Notes under the pieces: generated by a model
What the model was told of the DNA's origin: nothing
Databases searched by the model: none
The model's input: only the letters and a program-made list of their open reading frames with translations
Source: Oligosphaeraceae bacterium
GTDB lineage: Bacteria > Verrucomicrobiota > Lentisphaeria > Oligosphaerales > Oligosphaeraceae
Assembly: GCA_012515455.1 (NCBI GenBank)
Contig: JAAYYJ010000148.1
Coordinates: forward strand, 1 to 5,765
Direction of reading: 5' to 3'
Length of the DNA: 5,765 nucleotides
Shown here: one piece after another, positions 1 through 5,765 of the stretch
Numbering within the stretch: the stretch's first letter is position 1
Layout: the number at the start of each line of letters is the position of its first letter
Made by a program: the position numbers and the translations under genes

Positions 1-52
1 CACCAGCATCATCCACTCTCTGCCCTTGGAAAAATGGGAAAAGGGCATGTAG
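1..52 (+). CDS. C-terminal end of an upstream gene, possibly MoxR-type AAA ATPase (partial)
   Basis: Read from base 2, this stretch encodes TSIIHSLPLEKWEKGM and ends at TAG (50-52). The beginning lies outside the window. The 'I-I-x-S-L-P-L' pattern resembles the 'I-L-x-x-V-P-V-P' ending common in MoxR-family AAA ATPases. MoxR genes very often sit directly upstream of a DUF58 gene on the same strand, as would be the case here. Sixteen residues are too few to prove this. The other two forward frames give low-complexity Gly/Pro/Arg peptides that look non-coding, although frame 3 has no stop here. That it is a coding end is moderately likely; the MoxR identity is inference from context. Confidence 0.35.
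   Translation, partial: TSIIHSLPLEKWEKGM
21..47. repeat. 7-bp inverted repeat with 13-base loop
   Basis: TGCCCTT (21-27) is the exact reverse complement of AAGGGCA (41-47), separated by 13 A/G-rich bases. It lies within the last codons of the presumed upstream gene. No T-run follows it, so it is at best a weak hairpin and not a convincing intrinsic terminator. It may be chance. Confidence 0.3.
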
Positions 53-98
53 GGCCGCGGGGGGAGGGCCGTCCGGACTGAGTGCGGAGGCCGAATTT

Positions 99-108
99 CC
101 CCCCCCCC
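99..108. repeat. Homopolymeric tract of ten C
   Basis: An uninterrupted run of ten C lies in the gap between the TAG at 50-52 and the DUF58 ATG at 131, just upstream of the likely Shine-Dalgarno bases (114-117). In some bacteria tracts of this kind change length by replication slippage and alter expression or reading frame. Here the tract lies outside the called coding sequence, so a length change would affect leader spacing only, unless the true start is further upstream. A sequencing or assembly length error is also possible. Confidence 0.7.
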
Positions 109-130
109 AGCCTGGAGCATCAAGCTGGAT

Positions 131-1375
131 ATGCGTTTCACCCGCTACATATGGCCGACCCGGCGCGGCTGGATCATTGCCCTGAGCAGCGTGCTGTGGT
201 TTTTGATCTCACTGGTCAACCAGACGCTGTTCGCATTCCTGCTGGCCGCCACCGGGGCAGCCCTGACCATCGTGAGCTTGATCAGCGCACTGCTCTCACT
301 GCGCGGAATACAGCTCCGGCGGGCCTCCGCCGGCGATGCCACGGTGGGGCATTTACTGGCCTTGCCGCTGGAGATCAGCAACAGCCGGAACCGCCGCCGG
401 CAGGACCTGGTGATACAGGAGATCATCCCCTGTGCGCCGGAGAAGACCACGGTCAATATTGTGCCGCCTCTGCCCCGGCGGGGGAGCATCCTTCTGGACC
501 GGCAGGTCCTGGCGGTCCGCCGCGGCGAATTCAGACTCCGGGATGTGATTCTGCGCAGCGGTGATCCCGCGGGGCTGTTTTTTCGCGAGCGTCGTTTTGC
601 TCTGAGCGGCAGCGTGGTCGTCTACCCGGCCATTCTGCCGGTTCCGGATTTGTTCCTGCACAAATACGAATCCGCGCCTACCACCACTGCGCAGCCGATC
701 AGCACCGCCGGCACCAGCCAGGATTTCTACGGCGTGCGCGAATACAATATCACTGACGGGATGCGGTACATCCACTGGCGCAGCAGCGCCCGCTACGGTC
801 GCCTGATGGTCAAGGAATTCGAGCGCAATGCGATTGCCTCAGCCGCGATCATCCTGGATGCCCAGGATCATTTCGTCAGCGACAATCTGCTCTCCAATCT
901 GGAATATCAGGTCCAGGCTGCGGCCAGCATCAGCAACCACTGTTCCGGTCTATACTGCTCACTGGCCTTTGCGGCCGGGGGGAGTAAAATGGTCCTGATG
1001 GGCCCGCAGACCGCCGCCAGCGCCAATGCCGCCATCCGCTACAGCCTGGCGACTTTGAAGCCCGGCAAGGTCACGCTGCTGCCGGTGCTCTCGGCCCTGC
1101 TGCCCTTGCTGTCCCGCAACACCGTGGTCTTCTGTCTGAGCCTCAGCGACAACCCGCCTCTGCGCAGTGCCCTGGATGCACTGCTGGCTGCAGGGATGGA
1201 TGTGCGCTGGTGCTGTGCTGACAGGGCCAGCTTCGCCGGCAAGGGCAAGGCCCGGCTCAAGGCCCGGCAGCACAAAACTCACCCGGCCCCGGCCGGGACC
1301 TTTGTCCGGGCGGTGCAGGCGACGCCGGACAGCAAGCTTGAGCATGTGCTGAACCTCACCTACATGCATCAATAA
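131..1375 (+). CDS. DUF58 domain-containing membrane protein
   Basis: A 414-residue protein of the DUF58 family. Two adjacent hydrophobic segments (about residues 14-33 and 35-58) follow a short basic N-terminus, so the protein is probably anchored in the inner membrane. The family signature is at 198-230: QDFYGVREYNITDGMRYIHW, then R-S-S-A-R-Y-G-R-L-M-V-K-E-F-E. A 'DPAGLFF' element at 145-151 matches the conserved 'DPFGLF' turn. After it, AIILDAQ (239-245) begins the vWA-like part of the family, but no full metal-site DxSxS is visible. The C-terminal 30-40 residues are basic and poorly conserved in type. DUF58 proteins usually accompany MoxR ATPases and vWA proteins in modules linked to protein maturation or envelope stress; their biochemical role is not settled. 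The ATG at 131 is chosen because it has GGAG at 114-117 (13-base spacing, rather long) and no in-frame ATG, GTG or TTG lies between it and the TAG at 50-52. Family assignment is firm; function is not known. Confidence 0.92.
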   Translation: MRFTRYIWPTRRGWIIALSSVLWFLISLVNQTLFAFLLAATGAALTIVSLISALLSLRGIQLRRASAGDATVGHLLALPLEISNSRNRRRQDLVIQEIIPCAPEKTTVNIVPPLPRRGSILLDRQVLAVRRGEFRLRDVILRSGDPAGLFFRERRFALSGSVVVYPAILPVPDLFLHKYESAPTTTAQPISTAGTSQDFYGVREYNITDGMRYIHWRSSARYGRLMVKEFERNAIASAAIILDAQDHFVSDNLLSNLEYQVQAAASISNHCSGLYCSLAFAAGGSKMVLMGPQTAASANAAIRYSLATLKPGKVTLLPVLSALLPLLSRNTVVFCLSLSDNPPLRSALDALLAAGMDVRWCCADRASFAGKGKARLKARQHKTHPAPAGTFVRAVQATPDSKLEHVLNLTYMHQ

Positions 1376-1393
1376 CCGGGCTGAAGAAGCGGG

Positions 1394-1420
1394 CCGGGCG
1401 CGGACTTTTTGCGCGCCCGG
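1394..1420 (+). terminator. Perfect 9-bp GC hairpin after the DUF58 gene
   Basis: CCGGGCGCG (1394-1402) and CGCGCCCGG (1412-1420) are exact reverse complements around a 9-base loop, GACTTTTTG. The hairpin starts 19 bases after the DUF58 stop and about 80 bases before serS. It is a good candidate for the end of the first transcription unit. However, the bases after the stem (AAGTTGTAAA) contain no T-run, so it is not a standard intrinsic terminator. It could instead stabilise the 3' end, assist factor-dependent termination, or be part of the serS leader. No T-box core sequence is visible in the gap. Confidence 0.55.
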
Positions 1421-1423
1421 AAG

Positions 1424-1450
1424 TTGTAAATTCCGGTCCGGCGATTATCT
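1424..1450 (+). promoter_or_regulatory. Possible weak sigma-70-type promoter for serS
   Basis: The 1421-1497 stretch is clearly richer in A/T than the surrounding coding DNA. It contains TTGTAA (1424-1429) and, 15 bases further, TTATCT (1445-1450), which loosely resemble -35 and -10 elements with a spacer shorter than the ideal 17. Placement after the hairpin and before serS fits a new transcription start. Matches are poor and another pairing in this region is equally possible, for example with a -10 near CATACC (1464-1469). Confidence 0.22.
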
Positions 1451-1486
1451 TTAAGCCAATTTCATACCCTGTAGCAACTGCAATCT

Positions 1487-1494
1487 GGAAAGAG
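1487..1494 (+). promoter_or_regulatory. Ribosome binding site of serS
   Basis: GGAAAGAG lies immediately before the serS ATG at 1498. It is purine-rich and related to the Shine-Dalgarno consensus, but the spacing to the ATG is only about three bases from its last G, rather short. It supports the ATG at 1498 together with the family-typical N-terminus MIDPKILREN. Confidence 0.5.
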
Positions 1495-1497
1495 AAT

Positions 1498-2742
1498 ATG
1501 ATCGATCCCAAAATCCTGCGCGAGAATCCTGAGTTAGTGAAGCAGAATGCCGCCCGCCGCGGCTGCACCGTGGATATCGATGCCCTGGTCGCCCTGGACC
1601 AGGAATATTTGTCACTGGTGCGGGAAGTCGAGGACCTGCGGGCCGAGCGCAACCGCCTGAGCAAGGACTGCAAGAGCGACCCCGCCGCCCGCGAGGCCGT
1701 GAAGGAACTCAAGGTCACTCTGGCCGAAAAGGAGTCCCGCCTGGATGCCACCAAGGCCCAGGTTGAGGAAAAGCTCACCTGGCTGCCGAATTTCCTCTCG
1801 CCGGAAGTCCCGGATGGTGCCAGCGACCGCGACAACGCGGAGCTGCGCCAGATGGGCGTCAAGCCCTCGTTCGCTTTTCCGGCCCTGGATCACCAGGCCC
1901 TGGGGGAAAAACTCGGCATTATCGATACCGCCCGCGGGGCCAAGGTCGCGCAGTCGGGTTTTTATTTCTGGGCCGGTGCGGGTGCACAGCTGACCCAGGC
2001 GATGTTCTTCTGGGGCCAGCAGCAGCTGATCAAGCGCGGCTTCAAGCTTTTCATGTCTCCCTGTCTGGCCAAAAGCCAGACTCTGTTCGGTACCGGCTAC
2101 CTGCCCTTCTTCGCCGACCAGACTTACCCGATCAGCGGTGAAGACCTGGCCCTGATCGGTACCTCGGAGCAGACCCTGGTCGGTTACCACGCCGATGAGA
2201 CCCTGGATGGCGCCAGCCTGCCCCGCTGTTACACTGCCTATACACCCTGCTTCCGTACTGAAGCGGGCAGCTACGGCAAGGAATCGCGCGGGATTTTCCG
2301 GGTGCACCAGTTTCACAAGCTTGAGCAGATCATCTTCTGCCTGCCGGATGACTCCCCGCGCTGTCATGAGCTTTGCCTGGCCAACGAGGAGTACCTGCTG
2401 CAGCAGCTCGGCCTGCCTTACCGGGTGGTCAATGTCTGTGTCGGTGACATGGGTGCACCCGGATACAAGAAATACGACATCGAGGCCTGGTATCCCGGCT
2501 TCGGCGGCTACCGCGAGGTGACCTCCAACACCAACCTGACTGAATTTCAGTCCCGCCGCCTGAATATCCGGTACAAGGACAGCAAGGGCGGCAAGGGCTT
2601 CGTGCATACTATCTCGGCCACCGGCCTGACCGACCGGGTGGTCTGTGCCATCCTGGAGAACTACCAGCAGGCTGACGGCAGCGTGCGCGTCCCCGAGGTG
2701 CTGCAGCCCTTCACCGGTTTCGCCAGCATCACTCCCGCGTAG
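1498..2742 (+). CDS. serS: Seryl-tRNA synthetase (EC 6.1.1.11)
   Basis: A cytosolic class II aminoacyl-tRNA synthetase that activates serine with ATP and charges tRNA-Ser (and tRNA-Sec where present). At 414 residues it is close to the usual 420-430. MIDPKILRENPELVKQN is the classic SerRS start. Residues about 30-98 form the charged heptad-rich arm (helical coiled coil) that grips the tRNA long variable arm. The catalytic core follows: serine-site T-S-E at 222-224; motif 2 at 251-276 with CFRTEAGSYGKESRG (Arg253, Glu255, Arg264) and HQFHKLE; a 'GDMGAPGYKKYDIEAW' strand at 316-331; and motif 3 ending in Arg380, then AILENYQQADGSVRVPEVLQPF. Oddities: the segment usually reading 'SSCSN..DFQARR' is TSNTNLTEFQSRR (342-354), and the motif 3 loop HTISATGLTDR is one residue shorter than the common HTLNGSGLAVGR. 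Both suggest a divergent SerRS branch, but core ligands remain, so activity is expected. It appears to lead the unit with the next two genes. Confidence 0.97.
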   Translation: MIDPKILRENPELVKQNAARRGCTVDIDALVALDQEYLSLVREVEDLRAERNRLSKDCKSDPAAREAVKELKVTLAEKESRLDATKAQVEEKLTWLPNFLSPEVPDGASDRDNAELRQMGVKPSFAFPALDHQALGEKLGIIDTARGAKVAQSGFYFWAGAGAQLTQAMFFWGQQQLIKRGFKLFMSPCLAKSQTLFGTGYLPFFADQTYPISGEDLALIGTSEQTLVGYHADETLDGASLPRCYTAYTPCFRTEAGSYGKESRGIFRVHQFHKLEQIIFCLPDDSPRCHELCLANEEYLLQQLGLPYRVVNVCVGDMGAPGYKKYDIEAWYPGFGGYREVTSNTNLTEFQSRRLNIRYKDSKGGKGFVHTISATGLTDRVVCAILENYQQADGSVRVPEVLQPFTGFASITPA

Positions 2743-2776
2743 AGCGTTGCCTCCCGGCCCTACCCCCGCCACACTC

Positions 2777-4030
2777 TTGTCAGCAGCAACTCCCAAAGTC
2801 CAGATTTCCCGTCAGCAGCGCTATTCCTGCCTGCAGTGCGGGTGGTGCTGCCGGCGCTTCCACGTGCTGTTGCGTCCGGAGGAGATTGAGCGCATCCGCT
2901 CCTTGCCCTGGCCGGACAGCGACCGGGCACTGGTGCAGGATTTCTGGCATTCCATCAATGGCTTCCCCTATTTCCGCCGCCAGGCAAACGGCGCCTGTAT
3001 CTTCCTCACGGATGCGGGCGTCTGCCTGATGCATCAGCGCTTCGGTTTCGACTGCAAGGCCCTGACCTGCCGCGGCTACCCCCTGAACCTGGTCTCGACT
3101 TTCCCCGGCGAAATCTCCGCCCTGGCCAGAATGGACTGCCCCGCGGTGCTGCGCCACCAGGGGCCGCTCCTGAGCGAAAGCCGCCGCGACATCGAAGCAC
3201 TGGTGGCCGAAATGCGCTTCCGGGACGGCTTCAGCCAGCGGCAGCTCGACGGCTTGCAGCGCCCGGCAATCGAACTGCTCTGCCAGGTGCTGTTGGAGGA
3301 GATTGCGGACGAGACCCTCCCGCCGGGCCACAAGGCCTGCCATTTGTGGCAGCTGCTGCGGCACTGGCAGAAGCTGGGCGCAATTTTCCTCAATGATCTG
3401 CCGACCCTGAAGATGGTCCTGCCCAGCCTCCGGGAGAAATCCCGGGCCGACCTGGCCGATCTGCCCAAGCTCGGCCTGGGGCCATTCTCCCGCGCATATT
3501 TCCGGCAGATGCTGAGCAATTACTGCCAGCGTGACGAAGAGATGCTGTCCACCGGCGCCGCCAGCCGCTGCCGCCGCACCCTGCAGCTGCTGCAGATGTT
3601 CCTGGGCGGCGGCAATCTACGCACTTTCGGCCGCGAGCATCCCGATTTCCCCCTGGCCAAAGTACAGCTGTTCCGGGCGGAGACCCGCAGCCAGCCAGCC
3701 GCCGAGGTCTGGGAGAGTTACTGGCGCTTCCTGTCAGTGCGCCTGGAATGCTTTCAATTCTTCGGCTTCGCCTACTACGAGCTGCCTTTCTTTGCCGGCC
3801 TGGCGGCACTGCTGCTGACCTACCCCCTGGCCCTCGCGCACGCCCGCATCAGCGCCGCCAGCCAGGGACGCACCGACATCGCGGCCGCAGATGTGCAGTA
3901 CGCGGTCGCGTCCCTCGACCACAGTCACGGACGCTCCCCCAGGCTCAAATTCCAGTTCAGCCGCAACGCCGAGAATTATTTTTATCCCGCCCGCTACCCG
4001 TACCTGGTTTTTGCTCTGGGGATGCATTGA
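2777..4030 (+). CDS. YkgJ-family cysteine-cluster protein with long uncharacterised C-terminal region
   Basis: About 417 residues if read from TTG at 2777. With that start, the N-terminus carries the YkgJ/CxxCxxCC signature: CLQCGWCC (Cys18, 21, 24, 25), then GACIFL...GVC..H (Cys74, Cys83, His86) and C...TCRGYP (Cys93, Cys98). This family is predicted to bind zinc or an iron-sulfur cluster and is distantly grouped with the flagellin lysine methylase FliB; its reaction is mostly unknown. Small YkgJ proteins have little beyond this domain. Here about 300 further residues follow, largely helical in appearance, including a moderately hydrophobic stretch FFAGLAALLLTYPLALAHA near the end and the element VASLDHSHGRSP. 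No ATG or GTG lies in frame between the serS stop and the cysteine motif; only TTG at 2747 and 2777 are available, neither with a Shine-Dalgarno. The open frame extends back to a GTG at 2645 inside serS, but that 98-base overlap gives an unlikely Pro/Arg/Cys-rich peptide. Its TGA overlaps the ispD start. Family call is good; start and function uncertain. Confidence 0.82.
   Translation: MSAATPKVQISRQQRYSCLQCGWCCRRFHVLLRPEEIERIRSLPWPDSDRALVQDFWHSINGFPYFRRQANGACIFLTDAGVCLMHQRFGFDCKALTCRGYPLNLVSTFPGEISALARMDCPAVLRHQGPLLSESRRDIEALVAEMRFRDGFSQRQLDGLQRPAIELLCQVLLEEIADETLPPGHKACHLWQLLRHWQKLGAIFLNDLPTLKMVLPSLREKSRADLADLPKLGLGPFSRAYFRQMLSNYCQRDEEMLSTGAASRCRRTLQLLQMFLGGGNLRTFGREHPDFPLAKVQLFRAETRSQPAAEVWESYWRFLSVRLECFQFFGFAYYELPFFAGLAALLLTYPLALAHARISAASQGRTDIAAADVQYAVASLDHSHGRSPRLKFQFSRNAENYFYPARYPYLVFALGMH
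4018..4022 (+). promoter_or_regulatory. Ribosome binding site of ispD
   Basis: GGGGA ends seven bases before the ATG at 4030 and lies inside the last codons of the cysteine-cluster gene. It supports 4030 rather than the second in-frame ATG at 4042. Together with the one-base stop/start overlap it indicates translational coupling. Confidence 0.6.
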
Positions 4031-4728
4031 TGAATACTGCCATGGCACTGCAAACGGAAGACCAGCTCGCCCTGATCATTGCCGCCGCCGGCTCCTCGCA
4101 GCGCTTCGGCCAGGGCAACAAACTCCTGCAGGACCTGCGGGGGCTGCCAGTTTTCTGCCATACAGTGCGGAATTTCCTGAGCGCCATCTCGCCAGGAGCC
4201 TGCCTCCTGATCACCCCGGCCGCAGAGCAGAGCACCTTTGCACAGCAGCTGCAGGCACACCTGCCCGCGCTGTCGGCCCGGGTGCAATGCCTGCCCGGCG
4301 GCGCCACCCGGGCGGCCTCGGTGCTGGCCGGGCTGCAGGCCGTACCGGAAAGCTGCGAATATATCGCCATCCAGGATGCGGCCCGGCCCTTTAGCAGCGC
4401 TGAGCTGCTGCTGCGCTGCCTGGCTTCGGCCCGGCAATACGGCAGCGGGGTCGCCGCCCATCGCCTGACCGACACCGTCAAAGTGGTCCAGGGAGATCAT
4501 CTGGTCAGCCACACCCTGGACCGGCGCCAGCTGTGGGGCACCGAGACCCCGCAGGTCTTCTCCCGGGCACTGCTGCTGCAGGCATACCGCGCCGCCGCCC
4601 AGGACCTGGGCGCCACCGACGAGGCCCAGCTCCTGGAAAACTCCGGACAGCCGGTACACCTGGTGGAAAACACTTGCCCGAATCCCAAAATAACTTTGGC
4701 CGGCGACCTGAAATTCTATAATTATTAG
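4030..4728 (+). CDS. ispD: 2-C-methyl-D-erythritol 4-phosphate cytidylyltransferase (EC 2.7.7.60)
   Basis: Third step of the methylerythritol phosphate route to isoprenoids: CTP plus MEP gives CDP-methylerythritol and diphosphate, in the cytosol. It has 232 residues, against about 230-240 for the family. The N-terminal nucleotide-binding loop is LIIAAAGSSQRFGQGNKLL (residues 15-33; Arg25 and Lys31 at the positions of the conserved Arg and Lys). Next come PGGATRAASVLAGL (89-102), QDAARPF (115-121), LTDTVKVV (146-153), DRRQLWGTETPQVF (164-177), ATDEAQLLE (195-203) and the C-terminal NPKITLAGDL (218-227), with Lys220 matching the conserved substrate-binding Lys. All family blocks are present in order. 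The ATG shares its A with the TGA of the preceding gene and has GGGGA seven bases upstream. ispF, often adjacent or fused, is not here: the next gene is on the other strand. The assignment is secure. Confidence 0.96.
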   Translation: MNTAMALQTEDQLALIIAAAGSSQRFGQGNKLLQDLRGLPVFCHTVRNFLSAISPGACLLITPAAEQSTFAQQLQAHLPALSARVQCLPGGATRAASVLAGLQAVPESCEYIAIQDAARPFSSAELLLRCLASARQYGSGVAAHRLTDTVKVVQGDHLVSHTLDRRQLWGTETPQVFSRALLLQAYRAAAQDLGATDEAQLLENSGQPVHLVENTCPNPKITLAGDLKFYNY

Positions 4729-4756
4729 TCCCGCCGCAGCCAGGTTGCCGGCAGCC
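4729..4756. other. Short convergent intergenic gap between ispD and the ROK gene
   Basis: Only 28 bases separate the ispD TAG from the TGA of the oppositely oriented ROK gene. The gap contains an 8-base palindrome TGCCGGCA (4746-4753) but no T-run on either strand and no long stem, so I see no standard bidirectional terminator. Transcription from either side may run into the other gene. Confidence 0.6.
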
Positions 4757-5765
4757 TCACCCCAGGAAGACCTGCCCCAGCGGCACTGCCGCCGCACCCA
4801 GGGCTGCGGCTTCCGCACCAAAGGCGGAGACCCGGACCTCGACCCGGCTGCGGCAGGATGGCAGCGCCGCTGCCGCCAGGCTGCTTTCCATGGCCGGGAA
4901 AATCTGCGGGGCGAAGCGCAGCAATGATCCATGCAGGATCACCAGCGGGGGGCAGAGGATATTCACGATGGCCGCCAGACCCAGCCCCAGGGCCCGTCCA
5001 GCCTGGGCCAGGACCTCTTCCGCGGCCGGGCTCAGGGCGCCGATCTCGTCCAGGGTTGCGGCCGGTTGCTGCAGTGCCTGGCTCAACTCGCGGCAGAGGA
5101 TGCTTTCCGAGATATACGCCTCCAGGCAGCCGCGGTGTCCGCAGGCGCATTGCCGCCCTTCCGGCTGAATGATCACATGCCCGATTTCTCCGGCATAGGG
5201 TCCACCCTGCAGGTGTTTTTCCAGGATGATCCCCGCGCCGATGCCGATGCCCAGATCGAGACAGACGAAGGAGCTGCGCCCCTGGCCCTGCCCGAACCAA
5301 AGCTCAGCCAGGGCCTTGGCCCGGGAACTCTCCTCAAAATACAGTTCTGACGGCAATTCCGGGGGGAGCAGCCGGCGCAACTCCACCCCGTCCAGGACCG
5401 GGATGTTGACTGAGCGCTGCACGGTCCCGCTGGAGAAATCCAGGATTCCGGGCAGGACCAGGCCGATGGCCTGGAGATTCCCGCCGGCCAGGCGCAGCAA
5501 GGGCAGATAGACTTCCTGCAGCACCGCCCGGATGTTCTTTAGGGATGCCACCGGCGCGTAGGGCCGCTCCTGCCGGCCCAGTATCTCGCCCGAGAGATTC
5601 AGCAGCACGCCGCTGGCCTGGTTTTCGGAGAGATGCAGGCCCAGGAACAGATGCTGCGCCCGGTCCAGGTCCAGCAGCGTGCCGGGGCGGCCGCGGGGGC
5701 TGTAGTCCACGCCGGTCTCCCAGAGCCAGCCTTCGGCAATCAGCTCGTTGGCCAGGTTGGTCATG
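4757..5765 (-). CDS. ROK-family transcriptional regulator (NagC/Mlc-type), N-terminus cut by window edge
   Basis: At least 335 residues, reading leftward from the right edge. The first visible residues, MTNLANELIAEGWLWETG...GRPGTLLDLD, match the recognition helix and wing of the winged-helix domain that opens ROK repressors, so the ATG at 5762-5764 is probably internal and the true start lies outside. The ROK sugar-binding fold follows: GLVLPGILD (101-109), CLDLGIGIGAGII (168-180), GEIGH (192-196) and CACGHRGCLEAY (206-217). Zinc ligands His196, Cys206, Cys208 and Cys213 have the +10, +2, +5 spacing known from Mlc. The first phosphate motif DxGxT is replaced by HLSEN (44-48), and the usual 'ENDAN' with the catalytic Asp is EESSR (144-148), so sugar kinase activity is very unlikely. 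It probably represses carbohydrate genes in response to a sugar or sugar phosphate. The ligand cannot be told, and its targets are likely to lie beyond the right edge. Confidence 0.9.
   Translation of the reverse strand, partial: MTNLANELIAEGWLWETGVDYSPRGRPGTLLDLDRAQHLFLGLHLSENQASGVLLNLSGEILGRQERPYAPVASLKNIRAVLQEVYLPLLRLAGGNLQAIGLVLPGILDFSSGTVQRSVNIPVLDGVELRRLLPPELPSELYFEESSRAKALAELWFGQGQGRSSFVCLDLGIGIGAGIILEKHLQGGPYAGEIGHVIIQPEGRQCACGHRGCLEAYISESILCRELSQALQQPAATLDEIGALSPAAEEVLAQAGRALGLGLAAIVNILCPPLVILHGSLLRFAPQIFPAMESSLAAAALPSCRSRVEVRVSAFGAEAAALGAAAVPLGQVFLG

Noticed and set aside
71..78. 8-base palindrome GTCCGGAC as an operator
   Set aside because: Short GC palindromes are expected by chance in this composition, and no second copy or promoter was seen near it.
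82..564. 160-codon forward frame overlapping the DUF58 start
   Set aside because: It starts at GTG and runs out of frame within the DUF58 gene with a Pro/Gly/Arg-rich composition, whereas the DUF58 frame has family motifs.
1376..1497. T-box or other riboswitch upstream of serS
   Set aside because: There is only one clear stem, the gap is short, and no T-box core or antiterminator-like sequence could be found.
1612..2796. 394-codon open frame antisense to serS
   Set aside because: It mirrors the strongly supported serS gene in high-GC DNA, where antisense frames commonly lack stops. Its protein is Gly/Ala/Leu/Gln-rich with no recognisable motif.
3748..4029. N-terminal extension of ispD to an earlier start at 3748
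   Set aside because: The extra residues are Arg/Pro/Gly-rich shadow of the cysteine-cluster gene. The ATG at 4030 has a good ribosome binding site and gives the normal IspD length.
3994..4932. 312-codon open frame antisense to ispD and overlapping the ROK gene end
   Set aside because: It is explained by GC-driven open frames opposite ispD, and its product is low in recognisable features. ispD has every family motif.
4725..5300. 191-codon frame on the minus strand overlapping the ROK gene
   Set aside because: It is a shifted-frame shadow of the ROK gene, rich in Arg/Gly/Pro and without motifs.

Overview
The window is GC-rich, densely packed chromosomal DNA from a bacterium. It carries housekeeping genes (serS, ispD), a DUF58 envelope-type protein, a YkgJ-type cysteine-cluster protein and a ROK-family regulator. 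I see no insertion sequence, phage gene, CRISPR array, tRNA or rRNA. The non-mevalonate isoprenoid gene ispD, the MoxR/DUF58 style of arrangement and a somewhat unusual seryl-tRNA synthetase would fit a Gram-negative lineage of the Planctomycetes-Verrucomicrobia-Lentisphaerae kind. That placement is a guess from sequence flavour, not a demonstrated assignment.

Layout on the + strand. Positions 1-52 are probably the last residues of an upstream gene whose end resembles the C-terminus of MoxR-type AAA ATPases. A 78-base gap with a 10-base C homopolymer follows, then a two-TM DUF58 protein (131-1375). A 122-base, relatively AT-rich gap holds a perfect 9-bp GC hairpin and a possible weak promoter. 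It leads into serS (1498-2742), a cysteine-cluster protein with no ATG start (about 2777-4030), and ispD (4030-4728), whose ATG overlaps the preceding TGA by one base. serS, the cysteine-cluster gene and ispD look like one transcription unit.

On the - strand, a ROK-family transcriptional regulator (4757-5765) runs in from the right edge and converges on ispD with only 28 bases between the stops. Its winged-helix N-terminus is cut by the window edge. It keeps the ROK zinc site but has lost the kinase catalytic aspartate and the first phosphate-binding motif.

Functionally, the left block is a putative MoxR-DUF58 envelope or chaperone-type module. The middle block joins translation (SerRS), an undefined metal-binding protein and isoprenoid precursor synthesis (IspD). 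The right block is sugar-responsive regulation with its targets outside the window. I found no clear new biological system. The points most worth checking are the divergent SerRS active-site motifs, the long cysteine-cluster protein with its non-ATG start, the C10 tract before the DUF58 gene and the degenerate ROK active site.
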